64,000 bases of DNA from Pelecanus crispus (Eukaryota > Chordata > Aves > Pelecaniformes > Pelecanidae): NCBI RefSeq assembly GCF_030463565.1, contig NC_134643.1:76753721-76817720 (forward strand), given 5' to 3'. A model generated the notes under the pieces. The model saw only the letters and a program-made list of their open reading frames with translations. It made no database searches and was not told the origin of the DNA. Each line of letters opens with the position of its first letter. Position 1 is the first letter of the stretch. Of the stretch, positions 1 to 10,700 are shown one piece after another. The translations under genes and the position numbers were made by a program.

Positions 1-365
1 ATGGACTTTTTTGGATATGGTACATTTGGTTCAGTCCTTGATCCATTGAATCTTCATGGAGACTTTTGCAATTGAAAGTAAAACAGGATCCATGATCATT
101 TATTATTTCCAATAAAAACATAAGAAAGAAATCAAATTATCAGCACTTTTATAGCACGCCACACCTCAGGATTACCAAATCTATCACAAACAGGAACTGC
201 AAACATTTCTGTAGACAAGTGATACTTTCATTAGTTCTTTGACTCTCCTTTGCTATCCTTCTTTCCCTCAAACTTATTTGGAATTTTTTCACTGGCCAAT
301 GAAAAACTAAATACTTGCACTATATCATGGCCCTCTCAAAATCCTACAATATAAGACAAGATACA
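1..365. other. Intergenic, no recognised feature
   Basis: AT-rich single-copy-looking sequence left of the first CR1 element. A frame opens at base 1 (MDFFGYGTFGSV...) but stops after about 24 codons and resembles nothing I recognise. No splice-framed exon or repeat is apparent. Confidence 0.5.
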
Positions 366-1890
366 GAATCACTGAAGGGTTGAGGTTGGAAGTCACCTCT
401 GGAGATCACCTAGTCTAAACCTTTTGTTTAAAGCAGGGTGAACTACATACAGCAGATTGCCCAGGACCATGTCCTGTTGGGTTTTGAATATCTCCAAGGA
501 TGCAGGCTCCACAACCTGTCTGGGCAACCCAGTAAAAAATGTTTTTTCTTATGCTTAAGTGGAATTTCTTGTACTTCCATTTGTGCCCATTGCCTCTTGT
601 CCTGTCACAGGGCATCACTGCAAAGAGTCTGGCTCCCTCTTCTTCATCCCCTCCCATCAGGTATTTATACACATGGTTAAGAACCCCCAAGCCTTCTCTT
701 CTCCAGGCTGAACAGTCCCAGCTCTCTCAGCCTTTCCTCATATGAAAGATGCTCCAGTCTGTTAACTATATTCATGGCCCTTCACTAGACTTGCTTCAGT
801 ATATGTCCATGACTCTCTTACACTGGGAAGCGCAGACCTGGACCCAGCACTCAAGATGTGTCTCACCAGGGCTGAGTAGAGGGGAAGGGCCACCTCCCTC
901 AACCTGCTGGCAATGGTCTGCCTAATGCAGCCCAGGATGCTGTGGGCCTTCTTTGCCACAAGGGCATGCTGGTGGCTCCTGGCCAACTTGTCCACCACCA
1001 CCACCCTCAGGTCCTTTTCTACAGAGCTGCTCTCCAGCCAGTCAGTCCCCAGAGTGTACTGGTGCACGGGGTTATTCCTCCCCAGGGGCAGGACTTTGCA
1101 TCTGCCTTTGTTGAACTTCATGAGATTCCTCTCAGACCAATTCTCCAGCCTACTGATGTCCCTCTGAATGGCAGCACAACTATCTGTTCTACAACCACTC
1201 CTACCAGTTCTGCATTGTCTGCAAACTTGCTGAGGGTGATGCCACTGTGCCCCATCATACAGATCATTAATAGAACTTTTAAACAGTATTGGCCCCAGTA
1301 TCAATTCCTGGGGTATACCACTAGTGACAGGCCTCCACTGGACTTCATGTCACTGATCAGAACTGTTTGATCCTGACAGGTCAGCCAGTTTTCAGTTCAC
1401 CTCACTGTCCACCTATCTAAACCATACTTTATCAGTTTGTCTATGAGGCTGTTATGGGAGACAGTGTCAAATGTTTTGCTGAAGTCAAGATAATCAAAAT
1501 CCACTGATCCCCCATCCACCAAGCTGGTCATCTCATCACAAAAGGTTGTAAGATTGGTCAGGCATGATTTCCCCTTTGTAAACCTGTGCTGACGATTCCT
1601 AATCACGTTGTCGTCCTTAATATGTCTGGAAATTATTTCCAGGATTAGTTGCCCAGGGATCAAGGTGAGGCTGGCTGGCCTGTAGTTCCCCAGATAGTCC
1701 TTCTTGCCCTTCCTGAAGATAGAGATGATATTTGCTTTTTTCCAGTCCTAAGGAACCTCTGCTGATTGCCACAACTTTTCAAAGATAATCGAGAGTGGCC
1801 TCACAATGACATTGGCCAGCTCTTGTGGGAGCAATGCATCAGGCCCCATGCATCAGACTTGTGTATGTCCAGTTTGTTTAAATACACTTG
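366..1890 (-). mobile_element. CR1 LINE, 5'-truncated copy
   Basis: Read on the minus strand, this is the 3' half of a CR1 non-LTR retrotransposon. The 3' end lies at about 366-440, where the + strand shows the inverse of the CR1 tail (gaatcac...gttgaggttggaag). The 3' untranslated part follows, then reverse transcriptase coding sequence, ending at a 5' truncation near 1.89 kb. Truncation at the 5' end is typical of CR1 insertions. Frameshifts and stops show that it is old and inactive. The 5' border is approximate because the sequence fades out rather than ending at a sharp junction. Confidence 0.93.
762..1663 (-). pseudogene. CR1 ORF2 reverse transcriptase remnant
   Basis: Two open blocks remain on the minus strand. 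The upstream block (1663 to 1397) contains the reverse transcriptase finger/palm stretch with a recognisable motif A region, YLDFSKTFDTVSHNSL, preceded by RFTKGKSCLTNL, both typical of CR1 ORF2. The downstream block (1304 to 762) contains the thumb and connection part, with NLMKFNKGRCKVLPLGRNNP and a SALVRHILSAG-like stretch. Between and within the blocks the frame shifts. The active-site FADD motif C is out of frame near 1195-1250 and is not preserved. The endonuclease domain and ORF1 are absent. This is a dead fragment of a selfish element, not a host gene. Confidence 0.9.
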
Positions 1891-3045
1891 TATTTAACTT
1901 CACCTTAGGGAAGGAAAATACTGACATTTACTTATTTGTTTTCATTGGGTTTTGACTCATTTCTCTGTTTTACTTCTAGAAACACTGGTGCTGAACTTGT
2001 CATCTCACAGTTTGCAAAGTTTTATATCCACCCATCATCCCATTAATGGAGTCAGAAGTTAGAGACTTCAGTTCTTCCACACTGCAGTCTTCACTCTCTG
2101 CTTCATTCCTCAAGGTACTCTAGTTTCTAAAACATAAAGAACAGGAGATTAAACCATTTTAATGTTGTTCTTTGTGCTTTTTTTTGCTCGTAATGAGAGC
2201 CCAGAGCCTGTCTGTTTGTGTGCATTATTTACTCTCGCTCCTCTTGAAAAACACAGCAATGTTTCTAACACCAGCGCTCCCTGTTTTGACACTAACCTCT
2301 CCGGTTCTCACAGAAGCTATTCTATGTGGAATTTGAAACACTGATTCATCCCAATTAGTCTGTGCTCAGAGCTGTCTTTCATCTTCCCATGCGAGATTCT
2401 GAGTAACCCACCAAGGGAAAAATACTATCACAATGCAACCTTTCTTTCCAAATCCTCTGCTGTCCCTGGATACCACGGGAGCCCATTTCAGCCACAGTAG
2501 GGACAAAGATATTTATTTTGATTTATGCTTTCCTATCTGCTCCCCGTTAGCCACAAGAAGCTGATCTCCAAGCAGACGCATCATCTGTGTGTATCTCTGC
2601 TCCCCAACCAGACAGTGACCTATTTCAGAAGTCAAACTGAGATCAAATGTTACACTGGTTCATGGGTAAAAAAACTTTGAATCACAAGAGGAACTAAAGG
2701 AAAAAGATGTCCATCCTGCACACTGCTGTGTTCACAGTGAGTACGGTTGGTTCCTTTCCCACACATCTTTGCTGTTTATTTGTTTTTTGATTAAGTTAAC
2801 ATGCATTTCAACAGCTGGATCCTTGAGAGTTTTAAAACATATCAAGGAGTAGACTAACTCATTAACAAGAAAATAGGACTGGGAGAAAGAAAAATTGTAA
2901 CCTGGCAGATGCTGAAGCTTGTTTTTTCTCTTAGTGGCTCCATGTACTCAAGGAAGTGGTAAGGTAAATGTGTGTGGGAAGATTTCACAAAGCACGCAAA
3001 TGACAACACAATGTGGGTTGATCTGGTTAAAAAAAATGTTACATC

Positions 3046-3156
3046 TAGAAGGAAAAAGAAAAGGAGAAGGCAAAGGAGACGGAGGAGGCAAAGGAGACAG
3101 AGAAGGCAAAGGCAAAGGGAAGGGGAAGGGGAAGGAGAAGAGGAAGTAAAAAGAGG
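3046..3156 (+). repeat. Polypurine (A/G) low-complexity tract
   Basis: About 110 bases almost entirely A and G on the + strand. It includes repeated aaggag, ggcaaa and aagggg units that degrade from one another. It creates artificial Lys/Arg/Gly/Glu-rich open frames in several registers. Mirror-like polypurine runs can form triplexes; no host function is implied by the sequence. Confidence 0.9.
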
Positions 3157-4148
3157 TAAAAAGCCCCAGCTAATAGTCCTTGTTTCAGCAAATTAAAGCT
3201 GGAGCCATTGACCATAAACAGGCCAGTTGTAAGTTTGGGTCTGAGTCCCAGAGTTCATATTAATGAACTGGTAGCTCATGGTCAGACTGAGGCTCTTAAA
3301 TCAAGGTACAGAAATAACACAGCAATAGAGCCTCCCTATATTTAAGGGTATTTAGACTTGAACTCTATAACTTCAGCTTCTTGCCACATCTCCCGTTCCC
3401 CTTCTGTTGCACCACTAAAGCTTCAAGTTTTTTATGGGTTTTGCTGTGTACAATGTCTATGAACAAAAATGATTCTCTGCACTCCAGAGCCATTGGCTGA
3501 AATGATCAAGCCATAAATTTGTTCAATATGTCATCAAAACATCAGTTAAATAAACTCTGTTTTTCTTTTTATGTCCTTGTAGAAATAATGCAGAACTTTG
3601 CCTTAACAAGGACAGATTAAATCCAACATGTCTATAGTTTGTTGTTTGGATCACTTGTCTTTCTAAACCAGGTCTGCCTGTTATTTGTCTTAGATGGAAA
3701 CCAGTGACCCCTTAAAAAATGGGTGAAAAAAGGAAGGATCTGGCTGAGAATTAAGCAACTTCCTAGTACCTGCCCTAAGCTTGATTAACCCAAATCTGTG
3801 TTATTTTTTATGGCTACTCATATTCCTGGTACTGGAGGTATGAAGTCACTTGGTAATAGGGGCTCAATCTGATTCCAACAGAAATAAAAGGAAAGGAGTG
3901 ATTTCTCACATTTTGCCCTAGAAATAGCCAACACCATGTGAAAGGCTCTATTTTGTTATGAAACACTGCACTAGCACAATCATTTGGCCACACTTTGTTT
4001 AAAGAGCAGTGGAGACAGGGAGAACGTAAAAGAAAACACGGTTTTACATCTATTCAGGATGGAGGCACAGTTCTTTCCAAACAACAAAAAGATAACGTTG
4101 CTAAGTGCAGTTTCAAAGTTGACTTGCCTGTTAAACACATCCAGGCTT

Positions 4149-4200
4149 TAAAAAAAAAAAAGAAAAAAAAAAAAAAGCAAGCAAGCAAGCTAGCTAGCTT
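4149..4200 (+). repeat. Poly-A followed by GCAA and GCTA repeats
   Basis: An interrupted poly-A run passes directly into three to four GCAA units and then GCTA units, ending in the 14-bp palindrome aagctagctagctt. This looks like a compound microsatellite. A poly-A tail of a retroposed copy was considered, but no parent sequence is recognisable upstream. Confidence 0.85.
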
Positions 4201-7021
4201 TATTTTAAAAAACAATGGTAATCACAAACTAATGTTCCAAAAGCAATTTATGTGCCAACTTTAACTAATTCAAAATACACACACAAATATTTTCTTCCAG
4301 GATGTACCATGCTAGAGGAGTCTCTGAAAATAGGCTCTGCAGTATGCATGATGGATGGGTCTGAAGGAAGGGGCTCTCTGGAGCTGTCCTGGCCAGTTCT
4401 GAGAGACCAGTTCTTGTATGTCCTATAACCCCAGGAAAACAGATATTGGAGCGGGTAAACCACTAGATCAAAGCCAGTGACACTTCTTGGACAGAAATTG
4501 GTGAGCAGTCTGCAGTAGAGCAGCTCAGGGAAGGAGATACGCATTTTAAAAAAAAAGATTATTTAGCCTGATACAGGGAATTTTTGTGGTATGTTTCAAC
4601 TGCCCAATTCAGATCCTATAAAAAATGGTTAAGACTGCACAGCCTTGCCCAATTCTTTGATCTTGTAAGTGCAGATTTCCCTTATTAAGACAAAGACCCT
4701 CAGTTTAGCCTAAGCTATGCATGGGCTCAGTAGCTGACCTTCTCATAGACACCAGGCCTTGAGCTGGTTCAACTGGCATACCATACATGCTGGTAAGAGT
4801 CTGCTCCCCCTGTCTCCTGCACTAAATAAATCCCAGTGCAGGTGGTCCTGGGGCTTTGAGGATACTTTTGCATTGCTTGAGTCCTTTGCCACAAAGAAAG
4901 GCGACTAGAAAGTCTATTCTTCCGGTTGGGAAGCAGAAAACATTGCAGAAGTGCTAGTCAACAAATCTGCTTATAAAGGCATGGAGTTTAGAATAAAGTA
5001 TGTAAAAACTCACACTTAATCAGAAAGCCATGTTCTCTACTACTTTACAGAAGATCTATTTTTATATATACATCAAATATGAATGAGTACATAGAAGAAG
5101 ACTTCTTGATGTGATCAGAGATTGTAACAATAATCTAGATTTTTGCCATTTTTGAGAGACAGGATTTCAAAGACAAACAAGCAATTCCCTGAGCAGCCAA
5201 ACTAATGACACTAATTCATAAGGATTTTATATTTTTAGTTACTTGACTTTGGTGTCCAAGGATGTAAGATTTCCAGGTGATATTGTGTATAATTGGGCAT
5301 TTATTTATAAAGACACTCTCTTATGCAGGTTCTCTACTGACTTAAAAAATGTAGGCTTACACTACAACCCTTTCCTCAGTAAAAATACTAACAAAGCCTA
5401 GCTTTTTTACTTGGATACTTATTTTCACAAAACTTGTAGCAACTTAATTATCCTTGAAACCTCTGCTCTTTGCGGTTGACGGTAGCCAAAGGATTCAAAG
5501 ATTACAAAGGAGAGAGAAGGAAGAAAGGGACACACACACATAGGCACTGTGGTTGTATTCACGTTTTCATCTGCAAAAACTCTGTAGCATAGTTTCAGAG
5601 CACGAAAAGCAGTAATATTTGTACCTTTTTTTTTTTTTTTGATCTGGGGAGAGAAGTGGTAGAAAGGTAAACAATTAGTTTCATCTTTGGGAGGACGCAG
5701 CGATCTTGGGCTAAAGTAACACAAACAAAAATATTAGTTACAAGTAACAGAAACAATATACCTAGGAAGAGGCAAATGTGTCAGACCATAGTAAGGGTGA
5801 AGATATCTCTAGCCTGCTTTCCCAAGCCTATGAGGAAGGACTACAGGGTCCCTTACAGTGACAAAGTGGAAGAATGCTTAGGCCAAATCTCCTTCCTGGG
5901 ACCTCCAGTCTACAGGCATGAGTACCACAGCTGTTGAGGGAGTTTGCTTCTGCGGGTAATCACTGTCATCATTAGGCATCCTGGTTCTATTTCTCACTTC
6001 AATGTGTATTTCTTCAATGCTAGCTACCAGCTCTTGTTCTGACTTTGTCAGATTAAGGAGCACTTTAATGTAATCTTTGACTATTTTTCTCTCAGAAACT
6101 ACTTGTATGCCTTTTAAAATCACACCTCAATAAACTGAACGGATTTAAGTTTTCCTCAAGCTCCCCATTTTCTTTAGCACTGCATCAGTTTTTGTGACAC
6201 TTGTTCAATCATCCCATTTTTTCAGCTTTCTTTTTAAAGAGCAAACACTACAAATCTCTGACTTATGCCCATGTCAGGCTCATGACTGTCACATACCAAT
6301 ACAACTGTAGCTCCTTGCTGCTATTTACTGCACCTCTATTCCTATGTCTGTGGATCACTGTTTGTCCTGACACCATGGTGTCAGACGGCATTCAGGTTTT
6401 GTCCCCACTGACCTCAGCATTTGGCAAGGGCTTGCAGTGTTTCCCCAATCTGCTTTTCAGTTTATCCTTTCCTGCTGTGAGTTTGGGTATAGCTTGGGTA
6501 GCCAGGTGCTTTGAGTAACAAAACACAGGAACACCGTATAAGAACAAAAGGGCATACGTACTCAATCAGACCAAATGTTCCTCTAACTTGGTAGGTTAGA
6601 GGAGGTTTAGTTATGATCAAATGTGGTATCTCTTCTTAATGGCTTAATACAACAATGCTTGCTGTGAGGACTTACTATTAAAAGGTTTTGTTGAGCTGGG
6701 AGATGGGTCCACACACTGTCTATTTATTACCCAGAAGTACACTGGCCCTTTTCCACAGAAAAATGTCCCGAAGTGGCCAATAAAGGGTGTGTAGCGAGCA
6801 GGTAATGGTATACTCCCTCAGGAAGCTCTACTAGCATCTACATTTTGCTTTCCAAAGGCCTTCTGAGGCAGAGGTGTAGTCTCACAACGCCAGCCTTTGA
6901 TGGATTTTTGTCCTCTGAATTTGTCAAATCACTTTTTGAATATGTATACATTGATAGCATCCACCAGATGCTGAGCCAGGAATGACAGCTTAAGTATATT
7001 TTTTGTGAAGGATCACATTAT

Positions 7022-7440
7022 CACAGAATGGTTGAGGTTGGAAGTAGCCTCTGGAAATCATCTTGGCCAGCCCCACTGCTCAAGCAGGACCACCTAGAGC
7101 CAGTTGCCCAGGTTTGGGTCCAGATAGCTTATGAACATCTCCAAGGATGGAGACTCCACAACCTCCCTGGGCAACCTGTTCTCATGCTTGGTCACCCTCA
7201 CAGTGAAAAAGTGTTTCCTGATGTTCAGACAGGACATCCTGTGTTTCAGTGTGGGTGCATTGCCCCTGGTCCTGTCACTGGGCACCACTGAAAAAAGCCT
7301 GACTCCATCCTCTTTGCACCCTCCCTTCAGGTATTTATATACATTGCTAAGTTCCCCGCCCTGAGCTTTCTCTTCTCTAGGCTGAACAGTACCAGCTCTC
7401 TCTGCCTTTCTCACATCTCTTTGTTTGTTCTGAACCTCTT
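7022..7440 (-). mobile_element. CR1 LINE 3' fragment (younger copy)
   Basis: The + strand begins with tcacagaatggttgaggttg, the inverse of a CR1 3' end. It continues through the CR1 3' untranslated region and the last part of ORF2 (around aggctgaacagtaccagctc). It parallels the 366-745 part of the first CR1, with matching landmarks such as ggtatttata and cctgtcac. The copy ends near 7.44 kb, so it is strongly 5'-truncated. Confidence 0.9.
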
Positions 7441-7529
7441 CTGACACTTTGAGGTGATGTAAAGAGACAGTGAGAAGCGGTTTCTTACCCAGCCAACACA
7501 CATCTTCTAAACATCTGTCATATGCTCCT

Positions 7530-7775
7530 TTGGGCACCGCTTTTCCAGGCTCAGGGGTCCTAATTCATATAGTCCTTCCACTTTATTGATCATCCTTGTT
7601 GTGTTTCTGACTCTTTCAGTTCTACCATGTCTTTTCTGAACTGAGAGGACCAGAACAGTACACTGTTCAAGGTACACCATGAACCCATACAGGGACATCA
7701 TGATGCTCTCTGTGCTCTTTAGTTTTCCTTTCCTAATGATTCCCAACATCCAGGTGCCAGCAAGCATCTAGAGCA
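7530..7775 (-). mobile_element. Older CR1-type LINE fragment
   Basis: This stretch differs from the young CR1 beside it. Landmarks such as ggggtcctaattcatatag, cttccactttattgatcatc and gaggaccagaacagtacac match my memory of the 3' coding region of old, divergent CR1 families in amniotes, read on the minus strand. It probably predates the adjoining copy. The family name would need a repeat-library search. Confidence 0.6.
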
Positions 7776-10700
7776 GAGGTCTCCAGGAAGGACGCTGCAA
7801 TCCGTGTTCCTGAAATGCCAGAAACAAGGAGTGAGGATTTTGCAAGTAATACGTACCCTTTTCCATCAACAGTTTGAGTAGCAGCTGTGTGAACTGATTA
7901 ACAGGAAATTCAAACTCTCTTTCGTCTTTGAAAACCTGAGTTCAGGTTCAGATTCCCTCATAAAGCAGCACTACTTGCCTATCAACATCATTAGGTGCTC
8001 AAAGAGTTAAAGCCTGGATCTGATGGTTTTGAATAAAATCTACAGAGACAAGGTAATGAAACCCATGCTTTCTACTTCCCATGCTAGTCGGTGTCAGGGC
8101 AGAGTGACACACGGTGGTTTGAACTGAATGAATCGCTTCCTGCATCAGCTCATCGGACAGCACAGTGAGCTAAGAGAGGAAGGGGCACTTTCTCTAAAAG
8201 AGAAAGGGGGAATTTTCTGCCCAGTTTGTGGGCCTGAGCAGCTCCAGGATGGGCACAACAGAGCAAGATCGGCACAAGCAAGGGGGATCGGCCCAGCTGT
8301 GCTGCCTGACTTCATCCCCCAAAGTGTGCAGGGACCCTGCTAAGGGGTCCCACTCTGCCTGCCCGTACCCAGGTGCTGTGCCCCCACAACCTCTTATCTC
8401 CTATGGACTTGCAGCATGGGGATGGCCCTCCATGGTTGCTGAACCTGCAAACTCTCTGTCAGCTTGTAGAGCTGCTGTTGTTGAGCAAAACCCTAATTTA
8501 CCTGGCAAATGCAATGACAAATGATAAAGCTTCAGTGTACTCTGGCTTATTTGTTACTAGCTGTGGTGTAAATGACCTAGGAAAACAACTTTTAATACCA
8601 CCATCAGCTAGTAAAATGGCTTTTTCGGTGGTATTTATAGGAAGGGCTCATTTCCTTTGAGTAAGTTTGCTTTGACGCTATTGGGAGACATTCTGTGGCA
8701 GATATTTACACTCAGCTGAATTCCTGTAGCATCCTCCAAGCACATTTGACACAGGCTTGGGGCCCAGGCTGCCAGAAGATGAAAGAGCACTTTGCACGGC
8801 ACCTTATCAATTTGTTGTGCTGACTGAGTGGTGTGATTACTTTTCCATGGCCAGGAAGGCTGGCTAACCCTCCCTGAACCATTAATCTCAGGACAGTTTG
8901 AACTAACAGAGATTTCTGTAAAAATAGACCACAAAGAATGCATCAGAGGGGAGAGGCTTTGCGTCTTTTACAGCTTCTTGACCTCTTCTGGGTGGATTTT
9001 TTACTAATGGGAAGGATTAAATGGAATATCCCGGTGCCTCAGTGCAACGCAGTGACCAATTTGCACAGCTGTTCTTAGTCATGTCTCCAAACAGCATGGC
9101 TGCTTGGGCTTTGCTATCAAGCATACAAAATAAGGGCCTGACTCATTGCTGCTTCAACTCTGTTTCTGACCAGCAGCTCAGATTTTTCAGGTCTCAAACT
9201 TAGCCCTGACTTACGCTCATTTTTTTAAAGCTTGGTTTCACTGGAACCAGGCTGGACAAAAAATGGAGGAAAAGGGCAAGAAGGGAACACCTGAGAAGAC
9301 TGATATTTTCCTAGCATGTAACTTTTGTCTAGTTGGTGATTAGCTGTGGTGGCAGGCCACCTGGGTCCAATAAATCACAACATTGAGTAATCATTGCACA
9401 CACAGTAATGCAAGATTCATGATAATAAAAAAAAAATTGAATTCTAATGCAACATATCCTACGATTACAGAAATATGAAGTACATGGGGCATGGAACAAT
9501 TTGCCTGAAACTGGAAAAAAAGCCTCCTGCTTTTTAAAACTGCATTTGTTATATAAGGTTATTTCTTTTGTCAGATATTTTGTCTGATACTATAAAATAG
9601 AATATAGCTTTCATATTGTGGGAGAAATGCACTCACCTCACCAAGTGAGTCTCAGAAGGCTTCATAAATTTAAGAACTGGAGCAGTAAAGATCACAGAAT
9701 ATGGAAATGCTTCTTTAATCAGGATTCATTTTGTAAGTGCAATAATCAAGTAAGTCTTCATCGCAGATTACAATTAAGCATGTATCAGTGTAATTCCCTT
9801 TATTTTCCTCCACTTTTAGCTACAACATCAAATACACTGTTAAGTGGAATGAACATGTAAGTAGTTACACCAGCTGAAGTGCTTACACCAGCAGATATAT
9901 ATGCTAATTCAGACACAGAGGGAATTCAAGTTTTACATCCCAGTATGATTTTTTGTGTATGTAGACCTTGGTTGCACTATGGTTGTTAGTGCGCTGCCTG
10001 TGCAAGGACTAGGCTGCAAAGGTGAAGAAAATATTCGTGCAGTACAATGTTTGGACATTGGTCTAATGAATACAGATTCATTTTCTTGATTTGGTGAGTT
10101 TTCAGTTTGAAAAACCTTAACTGTTGGGGAATGCAAGAACAGGGGGTTGGTCAAGATACATTTGAGCATGCATTAGCTTAAATTTTGTTCCACTGGAACT
10201 GAACCAATGCCTAGCAGCAGTCTCATGGCCCAAAGCTGCAAAGAAATACTCAAGCAAGCAGTGAGAGAGATCCTTATCTTAGCCTCTATAATATTTTTTA
10301 TTTAATTGTATTTTTAAAAAAGATGGAATTTGGTTGGGCTTTCAGGTTTTAAACCTTACACCAGCTGAAGCTGCTGCAGCGTGAATCTTGCAACACGCGG
10401 GTGCTAACATGAAAGTGGGTACTAGTGCAAGAGTGGGAATTTAACCATGAATCTAAATCTTCCAGCCTTTAAATACAGAAGGCGTTTAAAAAGTAAATCT
10501 GTAGCAAGCAAGGAAAACAACCGTTTCCCTTTACAGTCAGCTGCTCTGTAATTAGCACTATCTACTCTACCTCCAGTTTCTGTAACCGAGCTGTTTGTGG
10601 CTGTGTCTGGGGGATCCACATTCTTTTCCACTGCTAGGACTATGAGCCTGTGGTTTCCGTTTCACATCTGAAGCCTGACGGTTGTTTCATCATCATCTAA

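Larger units (their letters stand above)
1891..7021. other. Intergenic DNA between CR1 copies
   Basis: About 5 kb of AT-rich sequence without a recognisable gene. It holds a purine-rich tract (3046-3156), a poly-A/GCAA/GCTA tract (4149-4200), a short CA run near 5530 and a T tract near 5627-5640. The minus-strand frame 6123 to 5878 (81 codons, rich in Glu, Lys and Asn) resembles no family I know and is best treated as chance. Confidence 0.5.

Noticed and set aside
438..1370. Plus-strand open frames across the first CR1
   Set aside because: They are antisense shadows of the minus-strand CR1 element.
2919..3196. Lys/Arg/Gly-rich + strand frames
   Set aside because: Generated entirely by the polypurine tract at 3046-3156.
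5878..6123. 81-codon Glu/Lys/Asn-rich minus-strand frame as a possible exon
   Set aside because: It looks mildly protein-like but shows no family resemblance or paired splice sites, so it is not listed as a gene.
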